Below the pieces are notes generated by a model. The model was not told the origin of the DNA. It ran no database searches and was given only the letters and a program-made list of their open reading frames with translations. Positions 18,858 through 27,224 of a stretch of 64,000 nt of DNA are shown here, piece by piece. The stretch lies in NCBI RefSeq assembly GCF_019285515.1, contig NZ_CP079095.1:3442501-3506500 (forward strand), given 5' to 3'. Positions within the stretch are counted from its first letter, which is position 1. Every line of letters begins with the position of its first letter. Source of the DNA: Methylococcus sp. Mc7. GTDB lineage: Bacteria; Pseudomonadota; Gammaproteobacteria; Methylococcales; Methylococcaceae. Made by a program: the position numbers and the translations under genes.

Positions 18858-20008
18858 TAGATATAAAGGGGTGTCCATGTGAGTGCTGTAACCACTACCG
18901 GTTGTGTTCCCGCCATGGGTGTACGAGGGATGCCCCAGCAAATGATGAGGTATGCGCTTGATGGTTGATGGGCGGCAGAGGCTTCGTGAGTTTGGGGGCT
19001 GGAGCCATGACGAGAACCCTATACGCTATAGGCTTCACTTGAACCGCTTGCTCAAGGATGCGCCGAAACAGGAGGCCACGGAACTCCGCTTTGCGCCGGT
19101 TGAAACGGAAGGCGAACTCGTCAAGGTACGCTTGAAGATGGTCGGCCTCCACGGCCCCTTGATGGGTTCCGAGCAACCATCGTTTGAGGAGGCTGGCGAC
19201 ACGGTGGACCCCCGGCAAGGCCACATGGGCTGGGTCGCCGGATCGGGCCACCACGTAGGGCTTGTGGAGGTAGTCGTCTCCGATTGCCTCCGGGTAAGAG
19301 GACAAGCCATCGGTGACAATGACGGCCCCAGGGCTCACATAGTCGAGCAGGAACGCGCGCAATGTCGGCGCTCGGGTATCGGGAATGATGCGCAGGCGGC
19401 AACGACCGAAGCCTTTGGGGCGGAGCAACTCAACGGCCACAGCCACAAGCGTCTTGCCCTCCGCGCCTCGTCCCCGCTTTCCCGGCCTGACGCCACCGAT
19501 GAAAATCTCGTTGACCTCAACTTCGCCGGTGAGCGGATCACGGCCCGGCCGCACCATCGCCGCGCGGAAGCGGTGCAGCATGGCCCAGGCCGTTTGATAA
19601 GAACCAAAACCGAGGAGCCTATGCAGGGTTTTGGCAGAGACGCCATTCTTCGCCGAGGTCACATGCCAGGCGGCCGCGAACCAGACCATGAGAGGAATCC
19701 GGGTACGGTGGAAGATAGTTCCAGAAGTCACCGATACCCGGCGTTGGCATGATGCGCACCAGAACCGTCCGTCGCCCATCCGCCAATGGCCGGGCGTCTC
19801 GCATCGCGGGCAGACGAAACCGTTGGGCCAACGCAGCCACTCAAGGTAGTCGAGACATGCCGCGTCATCCGGGAACCAGGCGCGCAAATCAGCATAGCTG
19901 GGCGGATAATCGCGCCCCGCTCGAAGATCGGACGCAGGCGTTTGTGTTGGGGCCGGCATTCCCATATTTTGGGCCTACAGCACTCACATGGATACCCCTT
20001 TAGATATA
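18858..20008 (-). mobile_element. IS1595-type insertion sequence with 8-bp target duplication
   Basis: The element proper is 18866-20000 (1135 bp). Its 25-bp terminal inverted repeats, beginning AAGGGGTGTCCATG on the left and AAGGGGTATCCATG on the right (complement), differ at one position. The direct repeat TAGATATA at 18858-18865 and 20001-20008 is an exact 8-bp target duplication, the length typical of IS1595. The intact ends, duplication and transposase indicate a recent and possibly active insertion. It lies between the PstS-like gene and the porin gene. Confidence 0.93.
18895..19965 (-). CDS. IS1595-family transposase
   Basis: A 356-aa transposase. The N-terminal zinc ribbon has two CxxC pairs (CPRCETPGHW...FWCASCQRR) at about residues 50-75. 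The ISXO2-like DDE domain follows: VNEIFIGGVRPGKRGRG, VIVTDGLSSYP and the HRVASLLKRWLLGTHQG region, then an acid-rich helix (HLQAYLDEFAFRFNRR). FRFNRR is characteristic of this family. The frame is intact and fills the element between its inverted repeats. Confidence 0.92.
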   Translation of the reverse strand: MGMPAPTQTPASDLRAGRDYPPSYADLRAWFPDDAACLDYLEWLRWPNGFVCPRCETPGHWRMGDGRFWCASCQRRVSVTSGTIFHRTRIPLMVWFAAAWHVTSAKNGVSAKTLHRLLGFGSYQTAWAMLHRFRAAMVRPGRDPLTGEVEVNEIFIGGVRPGKRGRGAEGKTLVAVAVELLRPKGFGRCRLRIIPDTRAPTLRAFLLDYVSPGAVIVTDGLSSYPEAIGDDYLHKPYVVARSGDPAHVALPGVHRVASLLKRWLLGTHQGAVEADHLQAYLDEFAFRFNRRKAEFRGLLFRRILEQAVQVKPIAYRVLVMAPAPKLTKPLPPINHQAHTSSFAGASLVHPWREHNR

Positions 20009-20334
20009 TCGATGTCAAACGCGGGAAAGCGTTCCGGGACGGACAAACGCCTTGCTTTCGGCGCATCGGCGACTGTCGATCGATGTGAGCGTCCTGTCCT
20101 GACAGCGGGGCTTGAAGCCGGCTGAAGGACGGAAGGCCGCCTGGATCGGCCGGCGCAAATGGGGCTGAGCGGCACCGCTGGCCTTTAGTGATTCCGTCGG
20201 GTTCGTCTCGATGTCCGAAGAGTGTTAACGTTCGTGAAATATAATGAATGCATTATCGATCGCGTCCGACCGCCTACGGAGAGTTGACGGTTCGAAAGTC
20301 GGACGGCCATCGATACTCCCTCGGCACGCAGAGG
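20009..20334. other. Intergenic stretch downstream of the IS, no gene seen
   Basis: About 326 bp between the IS target duplication and the 3' end of the porin gene. Before insertion it was continuous with the 5' region of the PstS-like gene, so it may hold the displaced promoter of that operon. I see no supported ORF or strong terminator. Confidence 0.4.
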
Positions 20335-22074
20335 CTAATAGGCGATCTGGAACCGCGTGAACCATGCCTGCTCTTGGCGCCGGTTTTCGCCGTTCGATCC
20401 GCCGCCGCCCTGGAAGTAGGTATTGTTGTAGTCGGTCTGCATTTTCATGAACGGGTTGAGGTACCAGTTCAGTGCAACGCCCCAACTGTTGGCGCTGGAG
20501 ACCGAGGTCAGAGGATTGGCCAGAGTGGCGCTCCTGCCGTTCGCTCCGGTAAACGGCTCGAAGGCGTGAGAGTCGATCGCCAGCCCGGTCCAGCGGCCGG
20601 CCAGCACGAAGGCGCCCCAGTTGCCGGCCAACGGATCGAAGTTGTTTTGAGGCTTGATCCCGAAGAAGCCGTCGCGTTCCCCGGTGAGGACGTAGGTAGC
20701 CTCCAGGTTCCATGCCCGGTTGTCCATGCGGGTCTCGTAACTCGTGGACTTGCTGCCGGAAGTGCTGGTGGCGAGGACCCGATGGTTGGTCCAGAGGTAT
20801 TCGCCCAGCAGGCCGAACGGACCGTAGTACCAGTAAGCCTGTGGGTAGTAGCGGTACGCGTTGCCGTTGGCGACGACCGCCGAGGTGTTGGTACCGCTTC
20901 CGCCATAGTTGAAGATGGTCTGCTGGCCGACGCTGATCAGCTTGTTGAGCGTCTGGTTGATCGGATTCCCCCAGGTGCCGGCGACGCCGATCCCCAGACC
21001 CTCCAGCGGTTCGATGCCGCTCTTGAGAAACGGATGGGAGAAGACGCGGGCGGCGATGTCCTTTTCCTGGTCGACCTCGACATCGCTCTGGCCGACCGGT
21101 GTGCTGTCGCCCGTTCCGTTGAACCAGCCGAATTCGTAGGAAATCCAGTCCCGGAACACCGGCTGGATCGAGTAGTGCGGCTTGTAGCCCGGATAACCGA
21201 TCTGACCGTGCAGCATGGCGCCGACGTCGCGGTTCGGGGCAATCTGCGCCGGATAGCCGCGCTCCACGAAATCGAGGTTGGTTGCGGTCTTGTAGCGCTC
21301 CAGGCTCATGGGGACCCGCATCTTGCCTACCTGCAGGGCGGCTTCCGGGATGTAATGGGCGTCGATGAAGGCGTCGAACAGTTGGAGCTGGCTGTTGGCG
21401 AAATCGGGCGATACCCGCCAATCGACCCATTTGAACAACTGGCCTTCCAGGGTGAGGCGGGCGCGCCGGATCAGCGCCGAGTCGGTGAGGTCGGAGCCGG
21501 GATTTCTGGTCTTGTTCGAACCGTCGAAGAAAGTCCGGAAATCGGCTTGCAAGTAGCCCCGCAGGGCAAGTTTGTAGTTGCCGTCGGCGGACGACCAGGC
21601 GATGCCGCGGTCGCCGATTTCGGTGAGGGCACTCTTCTTGGCCTTTTCTTCCGCGGCCGCTTTCTGGGCTTCGGTGGTTTTTTCCAAGTTGGTCACCCGC
21701 TCATGCAGCTCGGTGACCTTATTGGGATCGAAGCCTTCGGTCGGCCATTGCTGGAAACTGCTGATCCAGCTTTCCAATTCCTTGTCGGCCCTGGCCTGGG
21801 CAGCCTTTTCGGCCTGGTCGGACGGGCCGGTTTCGACTTTGGCCGGCTTGGGCACCGCCGCGGCGGTAGCCGCGACGAGTTTCTGCGTCGCGGCCAGTTT
21901 CAGTTTCAGATCGGCGTTCTCCTGCTCGGATTTTTCCAGCTTGTTTTCGAGTTGCAGCATCCGCTGCTCCATGGCCTGCATGCGTTCCTCCATGGTCATC
22001 GAAAATGTCTCCGGCGCATGCACCAGCGCGGGACCGGCTGCGATCATCAGAGGGGGCAATTTTCGCAATCTCAC
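20335..22074 (-). CDS. OprO/OprP-type phosphate-selective porin family protein
   Basis: About 579 aa from a GTG at 22074 (preceded by GGAGAA); an in-frame ATG at 22182 would add residues without signal character. A short signal-like stretch (PPLMIAAGPALVHA) precedes a coiled coil (MEERMQAMEQRMLQLENKL), then a disordered linker, then a beta-barrel beginning near IAWSSADGNYKLALRGYLQ. The C-terminus RFQIAY ends in aromatic Tyr, though an IAY rather than terminal Phe. OprP-type porins form anion-selective trimers. It is divergent from modA with a shared 327-bp intergenic region holding a ModE-like site, so molybdate or another oxyanion is a plausible cargo; that is inference. Confidence 0.8.
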   Translation of the reverse strand: MRLRKLPPLMIAAGPALVHAPETFSMTMEERMQAMEQRMLQLENKLEKSEQENADLKLKLAATQKLVAATAAAVPKPAKVETGPSDQAEKAAQARADKELESWISSFQQWPTEGFDPNKVTELHERVTNLEKTTEAQKAAAEEKAKKSALTEIGDRGIAWSSADGNYKLALRGYLQADFRTFFDGSNKTRNPGSDLTDSALIRRARLTLEGQLFKWVDWRVSPDFANSQLQLFDAFIDAHYIPEAALQVGKMRVPMSLERYKTATNLDFVERGYPAQIAPNRDVGAMLHGQIGYPGYKPHYSIQPVFRDWISYEFGWFNGTGDSTPVGQSDVEVDQEKDIAARVFSHPFLKSGIEPLEGLGIGVAGTWGNPINQTLNKLISVGQQTIFNYGGSGTNTSAVVANGNAYRYYPQAYWYYGPFGLLGEYLWTNHRVLATSTSGSKSTSYETRMDNRAWNLEATYVLTGERDGFFGIKPQNNFDPLAGNWGAFVLAGRWTGLAIDSHAFEPFTGANGRSATLANPLTSVSSANSWGVALNWYLNPFMKMQTDYNNTYFQGGGGSNGENRRQEQAWFTRFQIAY

Positions 22075-22306
22075 GACAAGGTTCTCCGTTGTCGGGTTGG
22101 TCAGAATATCGTTAAAAATATAACGCGAGACGCGCGACAAGCGCGGTGGTGCGGCATGATGGAGAGATGTTGTGGCGGCCATGAGGTAAAGGGGCGCCAG
22201 GCGTAGCCAGCTAGTGTCTGATCAATGGATCATTTACAATTCGCGTGGTTAATCGGCGCTCGCCGGTACTTTACGCCGTCTTTCAACGACCCGAAGATCA
22301 ACCTTT

Positions 22307-22330
22307 CGATATATTTGTAGTAGCATATCG
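22307..22330. promoter_or_regulatory. Putative ModE operator between porin and modA
   Basis: Inverted half-sites CGATATAT (22307-22314) and CATATCG (22324-22330) are separated by 9 nt; with flanking T and A the palindrome is 26 bp. Layout and 24-bp length match my recollection of the E. coli modA ModE operator (CGTTATAT and ACATAACG halves, 8-nt spacer). The site ends 71 bp upstream of modA, consistent with repression by molybdate-loaded ModE. Confidence 0.65.
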
Positions 22331-22401
22331 AGTTGGTCATAGTCCGGAATTGACGGAAGGACGCGCCGGGTTGCCCTCGGCAACTATTTTGGAGACATCT
22401 G

Positions 22402-23151
22402 ATGAATGCCTTGAAATTTCTTGGTTTGTTCGCATGTGCGCTGATTTCCGGACTTTCCTTTGGCGCGGAAGTGAATGTCGCGGTTGCTGCGAACTTCACC
22501 GGTCCCATGGAAAAGATCGCTTCGGCGTTCGGGCGGGAGACCGGCCACAAGGCCACCATTGCTTATGGGACGGTCGGAAAGTTCTACGCACAGATCAAGA
22601 ACGGCGCACCTTTCGAGGTGCTGATTTCCTCCGATGCCGAAACCCCGAGCCGCTTGGAGCAGGAGGGACTGGCGATCCCCGCAAGCCGTTTCACCTACGC
22701 GGTCGGCAAGCTCGTGCTGTGGAGCGCCAAGCCGGGCGTCGTCGACGACAAAGGGGAGGTGCTCAAACGGGGGGCGTATCGGCATCTGGCGCTGGCGAAC
22801 CCGAAGATGGCCGTCTACGGCGCGGCGGCGGTGGATGTCATGAACAAGCTGGGTGTGGCTTCGGCGCTCGAACCGAAGTTCGTGCTGGGAGAGAGCGTCA
22901 CCCAGGCCTACCAGTTTACCGCCAGCGGGAATGCGGACCTCGGCTTCGTCGCTTTGTCCCAGATTTATCAGGATGGCCGTTTCGCGTCGGGCTCGCATTG
23001 GGTGGTGCCGGCGGAGTTGTATCCAAGGCTCAGGCAGGATGCGGTGCTGCTCGCCAAGGGCAGGAACAATCCGGCAGCGACGGAACTGCTCGCGTATCTG
23101 AAGAGCGAAGCGGCCAAGGAGATCATTCGCGCATACGGTTACGAACTTTGA
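22402..23151 (+). CDS. modA: Molybdate ABC transporter substrate-binding protein ModA (copy 1)
   Basis: A 249-aa exported binding protein (signal ending LSFGA). The mature start EVNVAVAANFTGPMEKIASAF is typical of ModA, as are GKFYAQIKNGAPFEVLISSDAE, VYGAAAVDVM and SGNADLGFVALSQ. It captures molybdate or tungstate in the periplasm for ModBC. First gene of the mod cluster, 71 bp downstream of a putative ModE operator. A second modA starts 29 bp after its stop. Confidence 0.92.
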   Translation: MNALKFLGLFACALISGLSFGAEVNVAVAANFTGPMEKIASAFGRETGHKATIAYGTVGKFYAQIKNGAPFEVLISSDAETPSRLEQEGLAIPASRFTYAVGKLVLWSAKPGVVDDKGEVLKRGAYRHLALANPKMAVYGAAAVDVMNKLGVASALEPKFVLGESVTQAYQFTASGNADLGFVALSQIYQDGRFASGSHWVVPAELYPRLRQDAVLLAKGRNNPAATELLAYLKSEAAKEIIRAYGYEL

Positions 23152-23180
23152 TCCTGAATTAAAAATAAGGAACAAATACA

Positions 23181-23951
23181 ATGAGTTTCACAAAAGTTCT
23201 GCTGGCTGCATGCGTCCTGCTTTCGACAAGCGCAGCCCATGCCGGGAAGATCACGGTCGCGGCCGCGGCCGATCTCAAATTCGCGATGGATGAGATCGTT
23301 GCGACGTTCAAGAAATCCAATGCCGGCGAGGACGTGGAGGTGATCTACGGCTCCTCCGGCAAATTCCACACCCAGATTCAGGAAGGGGCGCCCTACGACC
23401 TCTATTTTTCCGCCGACATCGGTTTTCCCCGTGAACTGGTGAATAAAGGCCTGGCCGCCTCGGAAGTCAAACCTTACGCTTTCGGTCGCATCGTGCTGTG
23501 GAGTGCGACCCTCGATGCCACCAGGATGAGTCTGAGCAGTCTTGCCGATTCCAAGTTCGCCCGCATCGCCATCGCCAACCCCAAGCATGCGCCTTACGGC
23601 AAGCGTGCCGAAGAGGCATTGCGCGCCGCGCGCGTGTGGGAGCAGGTGGAACCGAAGCTGGTGTACGGCGAGAATATCGCGGCCACGGCGCAGTTCGTAC
23701 AGACGGGCAACGCCCAGATCGGCGTCATCGCACTGTCTCTGGCACTGAATCCGGAGCTGGCGAGCAAGGGCGGCTACTGGCTGATCCCGGATTCCCTGCA
23801 CGAGCCTCTCGAACAGGGTTTCATCATCACCAAGCGGGCGGAGAGCAATCCCTTGGCCAGACGTTTCGCCGAATATATGAGCGGCAAAGAGGCCCGTGCC
23901 GTGATGACGCGGTACGGCTTCGTGCTGCCGGGCGAGAGCGTGAAAAAATAG
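23181..23951 (+). CDS. modA: Molybdate ABC transporter substrate-binding protein ModA (copy 2)
   Basis: A 256-aa paralogue of the preceding gene, with the same layout: signal peptide (cleavage near AHAG), then [54 protein letters not shown] and [13 protein letters not shown]. The two copies are clearly related but well diverged, so the duplication is old or one was acquired. They could differ in oxyanion preference (for example molybdate against tungstate). An RBS AAGGA is visible about 10 bp upstream. ModB follows after 13 bp. Confidence 0.92.
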   Translation: MSFTKVLLAACVLLSTSAAHAGKITVAAAADLKFAMDEIVATFKKSNAGEDVEVIYGSSGKFHTQIQEGAPYDLYFSADIGFPRELVNKGLAASEVKPYAFGRIVLWSATLDATRMSLSSLADSKFARIAIANPKHAPYGKRAEEALRAARVWEQVEPKLVYGENIAATAQFVQTGNAQIGVIALSLALNPELASKGGYWLIPDSLHEPLEQGFIITKRAESNPLARRFAEYMSGKEARAVMTRYGFVLPGESVKK

Positions 23952-23964
23952 CCGGGCCGCCAGG

Positions 23965-24642
23965 ATGTTCCTGTCCGACAGCGATCTTCAGGCGATCTGG
24001 CTCACCGTCAAGCTGGCGAGCATCGTCACCGCGATCCTGCTCGTCGTCGGGACGCCCATCGCCTGGTGGCTGGCGCGTACACGATCGAAATGGAAAGGCC
24101 CGATCGGCGCCGTGGTGGCTTTGCCCCTGGTGCTGCCGCCATCGGTACTGGGGTTCTACCTGCTGCTGGCGATGGGGCCTTACGGGCCGGTCGGTTACCT
24201 GACAAGCGAGTTGGGCATCGGCCCGCTGCCGTTCACGTTCTGGGGACTGGTGCTGGCCTCGGTATTCTATTCATTGCCTTTCATGGTTCAGCCGGTGCAG
24301 AACGCCTTCGAGGCCATCGGCGACCGGCCGCTGGAAGTGGCCGCGACGCTGCGCGCGGCGCCGCTGGATGCGTTCTTCAGCGTCGCTTTGCCGTTGGCGC
24401 TGCCGGGTTTTCTCACCGCCGGCATTCTGACGTTCGCGCACACCGTCGGGGAATTCGGCGTCGTGCTGATGATAGGCGGCAACATACCGGGCGTGACGCG
24501 GGTGGCTTCGGTTCAGATTTACGACCATGTCGAGGCGTTGGAGTATGCCCAGGCCCATCGGCTGGCGGCGGTGATGCTGGTGTTTTCGTTTCTGGTTCTG
24601 CTGGGGCTCTACGCCTGGCGGCCCAACCCCAAGAAGGCGTGA
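23965..24642 (+). CDS. modB: Molybdate ABC transporter permease ModB
   Basis: A 225-aa inner-membrane permease with five to six hydrophobic spans. Family marks are [34 protein letters not shown], the cytoplasmic EAA loop [23 protein letters not shown] and the C-terminal [15 protein letters not shown]. It forms the molybdate channel with ModC, whose gene starts 1 bp after its stop. Confidence 0.95.
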   Translation: MFLSDSDLQAIWLTVKLASIVTAILLVVGTPIAWWLARTRSKWKGPIGAVVALPLVLPPSVLGFYLLLAMGPYGPVGYLTSELGIGPLPFTFWGLVLASVFYSLPFMVQPVQNAFEAIGDRPLEVAATLRAAPLDAFFSVALPLALPGFLTAGILTFAHTVGEFGVVLMIGGNIPGVTRVASVQIYDHVEALEYAQAHRLAAVMLVFSFLVLLGLYAWRPNPKKA

Positions 24643-24643
24643 C

Positions 24644-25714
24644 ATGGGGGAGATTCGCGCCCGTTTCCGGGTCGACTGGCCGGGTTTCCGGCTCGACGTC
24701 GACCTTGCCCTGCCCGGACGGGGAGTGACGGCCTTGTTCGGCCATTCCGGTTCGGGAAAGACCACGCTCCTGCGCTGCATCGCGGGACTCGAACGCGCCT
24801 CCCCCGGCCACCTCGCGTTCAACGGCGAAGTCTGGCAGGACGAAAGAACCTGGGTTCCCACCCACAGGCGGCCGTTGGGCTATGTTTTTCAGGAAGCCAG
24901 CCTGTTTCCCCATCTGACGGTCCTCGGCAATCTGCGCTTCGGGATGAAACGGGCATCCGCGCAGCGAAGGGTGGGCCTAGATCAGGCCGTGGAGCTCTTG
25001 GGCATCGGCCATCTCCTGGACCGAAGGCCGGACCGGCTATCCGGCGGAGAGCGCCAGCGTGTCGCCATTGCCAGAGCGCTCGCCGTCGGCCCGCGCATCC
25101 TGCTCATGGACGAGCCGCTTGCCGCACTCGATCTCAAGCGCAAGCAGGAAATCCTGCCGTACCTGGAGCGCCTGCACGACGAGCTGGACATTCCGGTCAT
25201 GTATGTGAGCCATTCTCCCGATGAGGTGGCACGGCTGGCGGATCACCTCGTTGCGATGGAGGAGGGGCGGGTGATCGCCGCCGGCCCCTTGAAAGAAACC
25301 CTCGCGCGGCTCGACCTGCCCATTCGGCTCGGCGAGGATGCCGGGGCGGTGCTGGATGCCGTGGTGGGGGAGAGGGACGAGTCCTGGCATCTGGCGCGCG
25401 TTGATTTTCCAGGCGGCAGTTTATGGACCAGGGATCGGGGGATTCCGGTGGGGCGCAGGATAAGGGTGCGTGTGCTGGCCCGCGACGTCAGCTTGGCCCG
25501 GCAACGGCAGGAGGAAACCAGTGTGCTCAATCTGCTGCGGGGACGGGTGGACGCGATCGAGGACGAGGACCATCCGGGCTTGGCGCTGGTGCGGGTGCGG
25601 GTGGGAGAATCGCCTTTGCTTGCGCGGTTGACGAAGCGTTCCGCCTCGGCGCTCGGCATCGTCCGAGGCCAGGAGGTATGGGTTCAGGTGAAGTCCGTCG
25701 CTTTGATGGAATGA
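24644..25714 (+). CDS. modC: Molybdate ABC transporter ATP-binding protein ModC
   Basis: A 356-aa ATPase. Walker A GHSGSGKTT near residue 33, the Q-loop region GYVFQEASLFPHL, signature LSGGERQRVAIARAL, Walker B LLMDEPLAALDLKRK and H-loop VSHS are all present. The C-terminal about 65 residues form a Mop/TOBE regulatory domain (SVLNLLRGRVDAIEDEDH...VWVQVKSVALME), which binds molybdate in ModC. Length is normal for the family. It overlaps nothing and follows modB directly, making a compact modA-modA-modB-modC transcript. Confidence 0.95.
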   Translation: MGEIRARFRVDWPGFRLDVDLALPGRGVTALFGHSGSGKTTLLRCIAGLERASPGHLAFNGEVWQDERTWVPTHRRPLGYVFQEASLFPHLTVLGNLRFGMKRASAQRRVGLDQAVELLGIGHLLDRRPDRLSGGERQRVAIARALAVGPRILLMDEPLAALDLKRKQEILPYLERLHDELDIPVMYVSHSPDEVARLADHLVAMEEGRVIAAGPLKETLARLDLPIRLGEDAGAVLDAVVGERDESWHLARVDFPGGSLWTRDRGIPVGRRIRVRVLARDVSLARQRQEETSVLNLLRGRVDAIEDEDHPGLALVRVRVGESPLLARLTKRSASALGIVRGQEVWVQVKSVALME

Positions 25715-25843
25715 GCCGGCGGCGGTACGGGGCAAGCCGCATCCGGGAGACTGCGGCATCGTCCATGCCCGCTGCGACGGAGGGTTGCCGCCACTTCCGG
25801 ATGCGACATTTTCTGGCGGCCAATGAGACAAAGGAGTCGAGTC

Positions 25844-26272
25844 ATGAAAACGAGTGCACGCAATCGGTATTTCGGCAAGATCACCGCCGTCAACGTCGGC
25901 GCGGTCAATGCCGAGGTGGCCGTGGGTCTCCAGGGAGGGCAGAGCATCGTTGCCGCGATCACCAAGGAGTCGGTGGAGAAGCTCGGGGTCAAAGTGGGGG
26001 GCGATGCCGTCGCTCTGGTCAAGGCGCCCCAGGTCATCATCGTCACGGACACCGCCGGCTACCGCCTGTCCGCCCGCAACCAACTGAGCGGCAAGGTGAG
26101 TCGCATCCACAAGGGAGCGGTCAATTCCGACGTCATCATCGATCTGGGCGGCGGCGAGACCGTGGCAGCGACGATCACCAACGACAGCCTCGAAGCGCTG
26201 GGGCTGGCGGAAGGCCAGACCGCCACGGCGGTGTTCAAGGCCGGCTCCGTCATTCTCGGCGTGGCCAGCTAA
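25844..26272 (+). CDS. Molbindin: two-domain Mop molybdate/tungstate-binding protein
   Basis: A 142-aa cytoplasmic protein made of two tandem TOBE/Mop domains: domain 1 opens RNRYFGKITAVNVGAVNAEV, domain 2 opens ARNQLSGKVSRIHKGAVNSDV. Each ends with a VVA/VAATITxxSLExLGL-type stretch. Molbindins store or buffer molybdate/tungstate. The ATG at 25844 follows AAGGAG (25831-25836). With the Mop-less ModE-type regulator at 15118, the sensing and DNA-binding functions of ModE appear to be on separate proteins here. It is the last gene of the mod cluster before a terminator-like hairpin. Confidence 0.92.
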   Translation: MKTSARNRYFGKITAVNVGAVNAEVAVGLQGGQSIVAAITKESVEKLGVKVGGDAVALVKAPQVIIVTDTAGYRLSARNQLSGKVSRIHKGAVNSDVIIDLGGGETVAATITNDSLEALGLAEGQTATAVFKAGSVILGVAS

Positions 26273-26282
26273 GCGCTGTCGG

Positions 26283-26317
26283 CCGCTCCGGCTCGCGCAT
26301 CCAGCCGGAGCGGATTT
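26283..26317 (+). terminator. Likely terminator after the mod cluster
   Basis: An 11-bp GC-rich stem (CCGCTCCGGCT with AGCCGGAGCGG, 9-nt loop) is followed by ATTTCCC, only a short T run, so termination strength is uncertain. Confidence 0.55.
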
Positions 26318-26330
26318 CCCAATACCAAAT

Positions 26331-26359
26331 GTAGCCTGGGCTGAGGCACGAAGCCCAGG
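26331..26359. repeat. REP-like hairpin (GTAGCCTGGGCT...AGCCCAGG)
   Basis: An 8-bp stem (CCTGGGCT at 26335-26342, AGCCCAGG at 26352-26359) preceded by GTAG, the head typical of Y-REP elements seen in many gammaproteobacteria. Its right arm overlaps the ribosome-binding AGGAG (26357-26361) of the next gene, so the fold could mask the start of that gene. Confidence 0.55.
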
Positions 26360-26370
26360 AGCACCAGAAC

Positions 26371-27174
26371 ATGCTTTCCGAATCCTCCGAAACCCATTCG
26401 CCGTTTGCCGTATTCGGCAGCGGGGCCGTGATCGGCACATTGGGCGGGCTGATCGGCCTCGGCGGCGCGGAGTTCCGGCTTCCTCTGCTGATCGGCCTGT
26501 TCGGCTTCGGTGCGCTGGAGGCGGTCATCCTGAACAAGGCGATGAGCCTCATCGTGGTGGCCACCGCCTTGCCGCTCCGCACCGGCGCCGTCCCTTTTTC
26601 CAGCATACTGTCCCGGTGGGACGTGGTCCTCACGCTGCTTTCCGGAAGTCTCGCCGGGGCCTGGTTCGGCGCAGGTTGGGCGACCCGTCTCCAGTCACGG
26701 ACCCTCTACCGCGTGATCGCGGTGCTGCTGGTGGGAATCGCCGCTGCCTTGCTGTGGGGGCATGGTGTGGAGGCCGGGCGTTCCGCGTCGCTGGAGGGCT
26801 TTGCCCTGGCCCTGGCGGGCGCGCTTGCCGGTGTCGGCATCGGCGTGGTCGCGGCGGTTCTGGGGGTCGCGGGTGGCGAACTGCTCATTCCCACCCTCGT
26901 TCTGCTGTTCGGCCTCGATCTCAAGCTGGCCGGGAGCCTGTCCCTCGCCGTCAGCCTCCCCACCATGGTGACGAGCTTCGCCCGCTACAGCCGCGACCGG
27001 AGCTTCGCGGTGATCGGCGCGCAACGCCGCTTCCTCGCCGTCATGGCGCTGGGGTCGCTCACCGGGGTCTGGCTGGGCGGCCTGCTGCTCGGCGTGGTTC
27101 CTGCGGCCTGGCTGCTGCCCGCGTTGGCGGCGATTCTGGCGACATCGGCCGTCAAGGTCTGGCGCCACGGCTGA
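26371..27174 (+). CDS. TauE/SafE-family membrane transporter
   Basis: A 267-aa polytopic membrane protein with about eight hydrophobic segments and the TauE/SafE repeats: GGLIGLGGAEFRLPLLIGLFG in the N-half and VLGVAGGELLIPTLVLLFG in the C-half. The family exports sulfite, sulfoacetate or related organosulfur anions. Its position just after the molybdate cluster suggests an oxyanion export or exchange role; the substrate is unknown. The ATG at 26371 has an AGGAG 10 bp upstream, partly inside a REP-like hairpin. Confidence 0.82.
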   Translation: MLSESSETHSPFAVFGSGAVIGTLGGLIGLGGAEFRLPLLIGLFGFGALEAVILNKAMSLIVVATALPLRTGAVPFSSILSRWDVVLTLLSGSLAGAWFGAGWATRLQSRTLYRVIAVLLVGIAAALLWGHGVEAGRSASLEGFALALAGALAGVGIGVVAAVLGVAGGELLIPTLVLLFGLDLKLAGSLSLAVSLPTMVTSFARYSRDRSFAVIGAQRRFLAVMALGSLTGVWLGGLLLGVVPAAWLLPALAAILATSAVKVWRHG

Positions 27175-27200
27175 CCCTCTCACGCGAGGAGAGAGGGTCA
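27172..27200. terminator. Hairpin between convergent tauE-like and htpX genes
   Basis: A perfect 10-bp stem, TGACCCTCTC with GAGAGGGTCA and a 9-nt loop, beginning at the tauE-like stop codon. No T tract follows in either direction, but its place between convergent genes suggests bidirectional termination. It is not convincing as a member of the hsd-locus palindrome family. Confidence 0.5.
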
Positions 27201-27224
27201 GGACGACGGCGCCGCATGCCCGGC

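Noticed and set aside
22111-22126. Palindrome CGTTA-N6-TAACG upstream of the porin gene as a second ModE site
   Set aside because: Half-sites match ModE half-sites, but the 16-bp overall length is too short compared with the 24-bp ModE operator, so I do not call it.
20248-22206. A 652-codon open frame opposite the porin gene
   Set aside because: The porin frame has a signal-like start, coiled coil and barrel features; the opposite frame has none.
27172-27200. Hairpin ACCCTCTC/GAGAGGGT as an eighth hsd-type palindrome
   Set aside because: It has no CCCTCAC or GTGAGGG arm and lacks the CCC/GGG of the core; it is better explained as an intergenic terminator.
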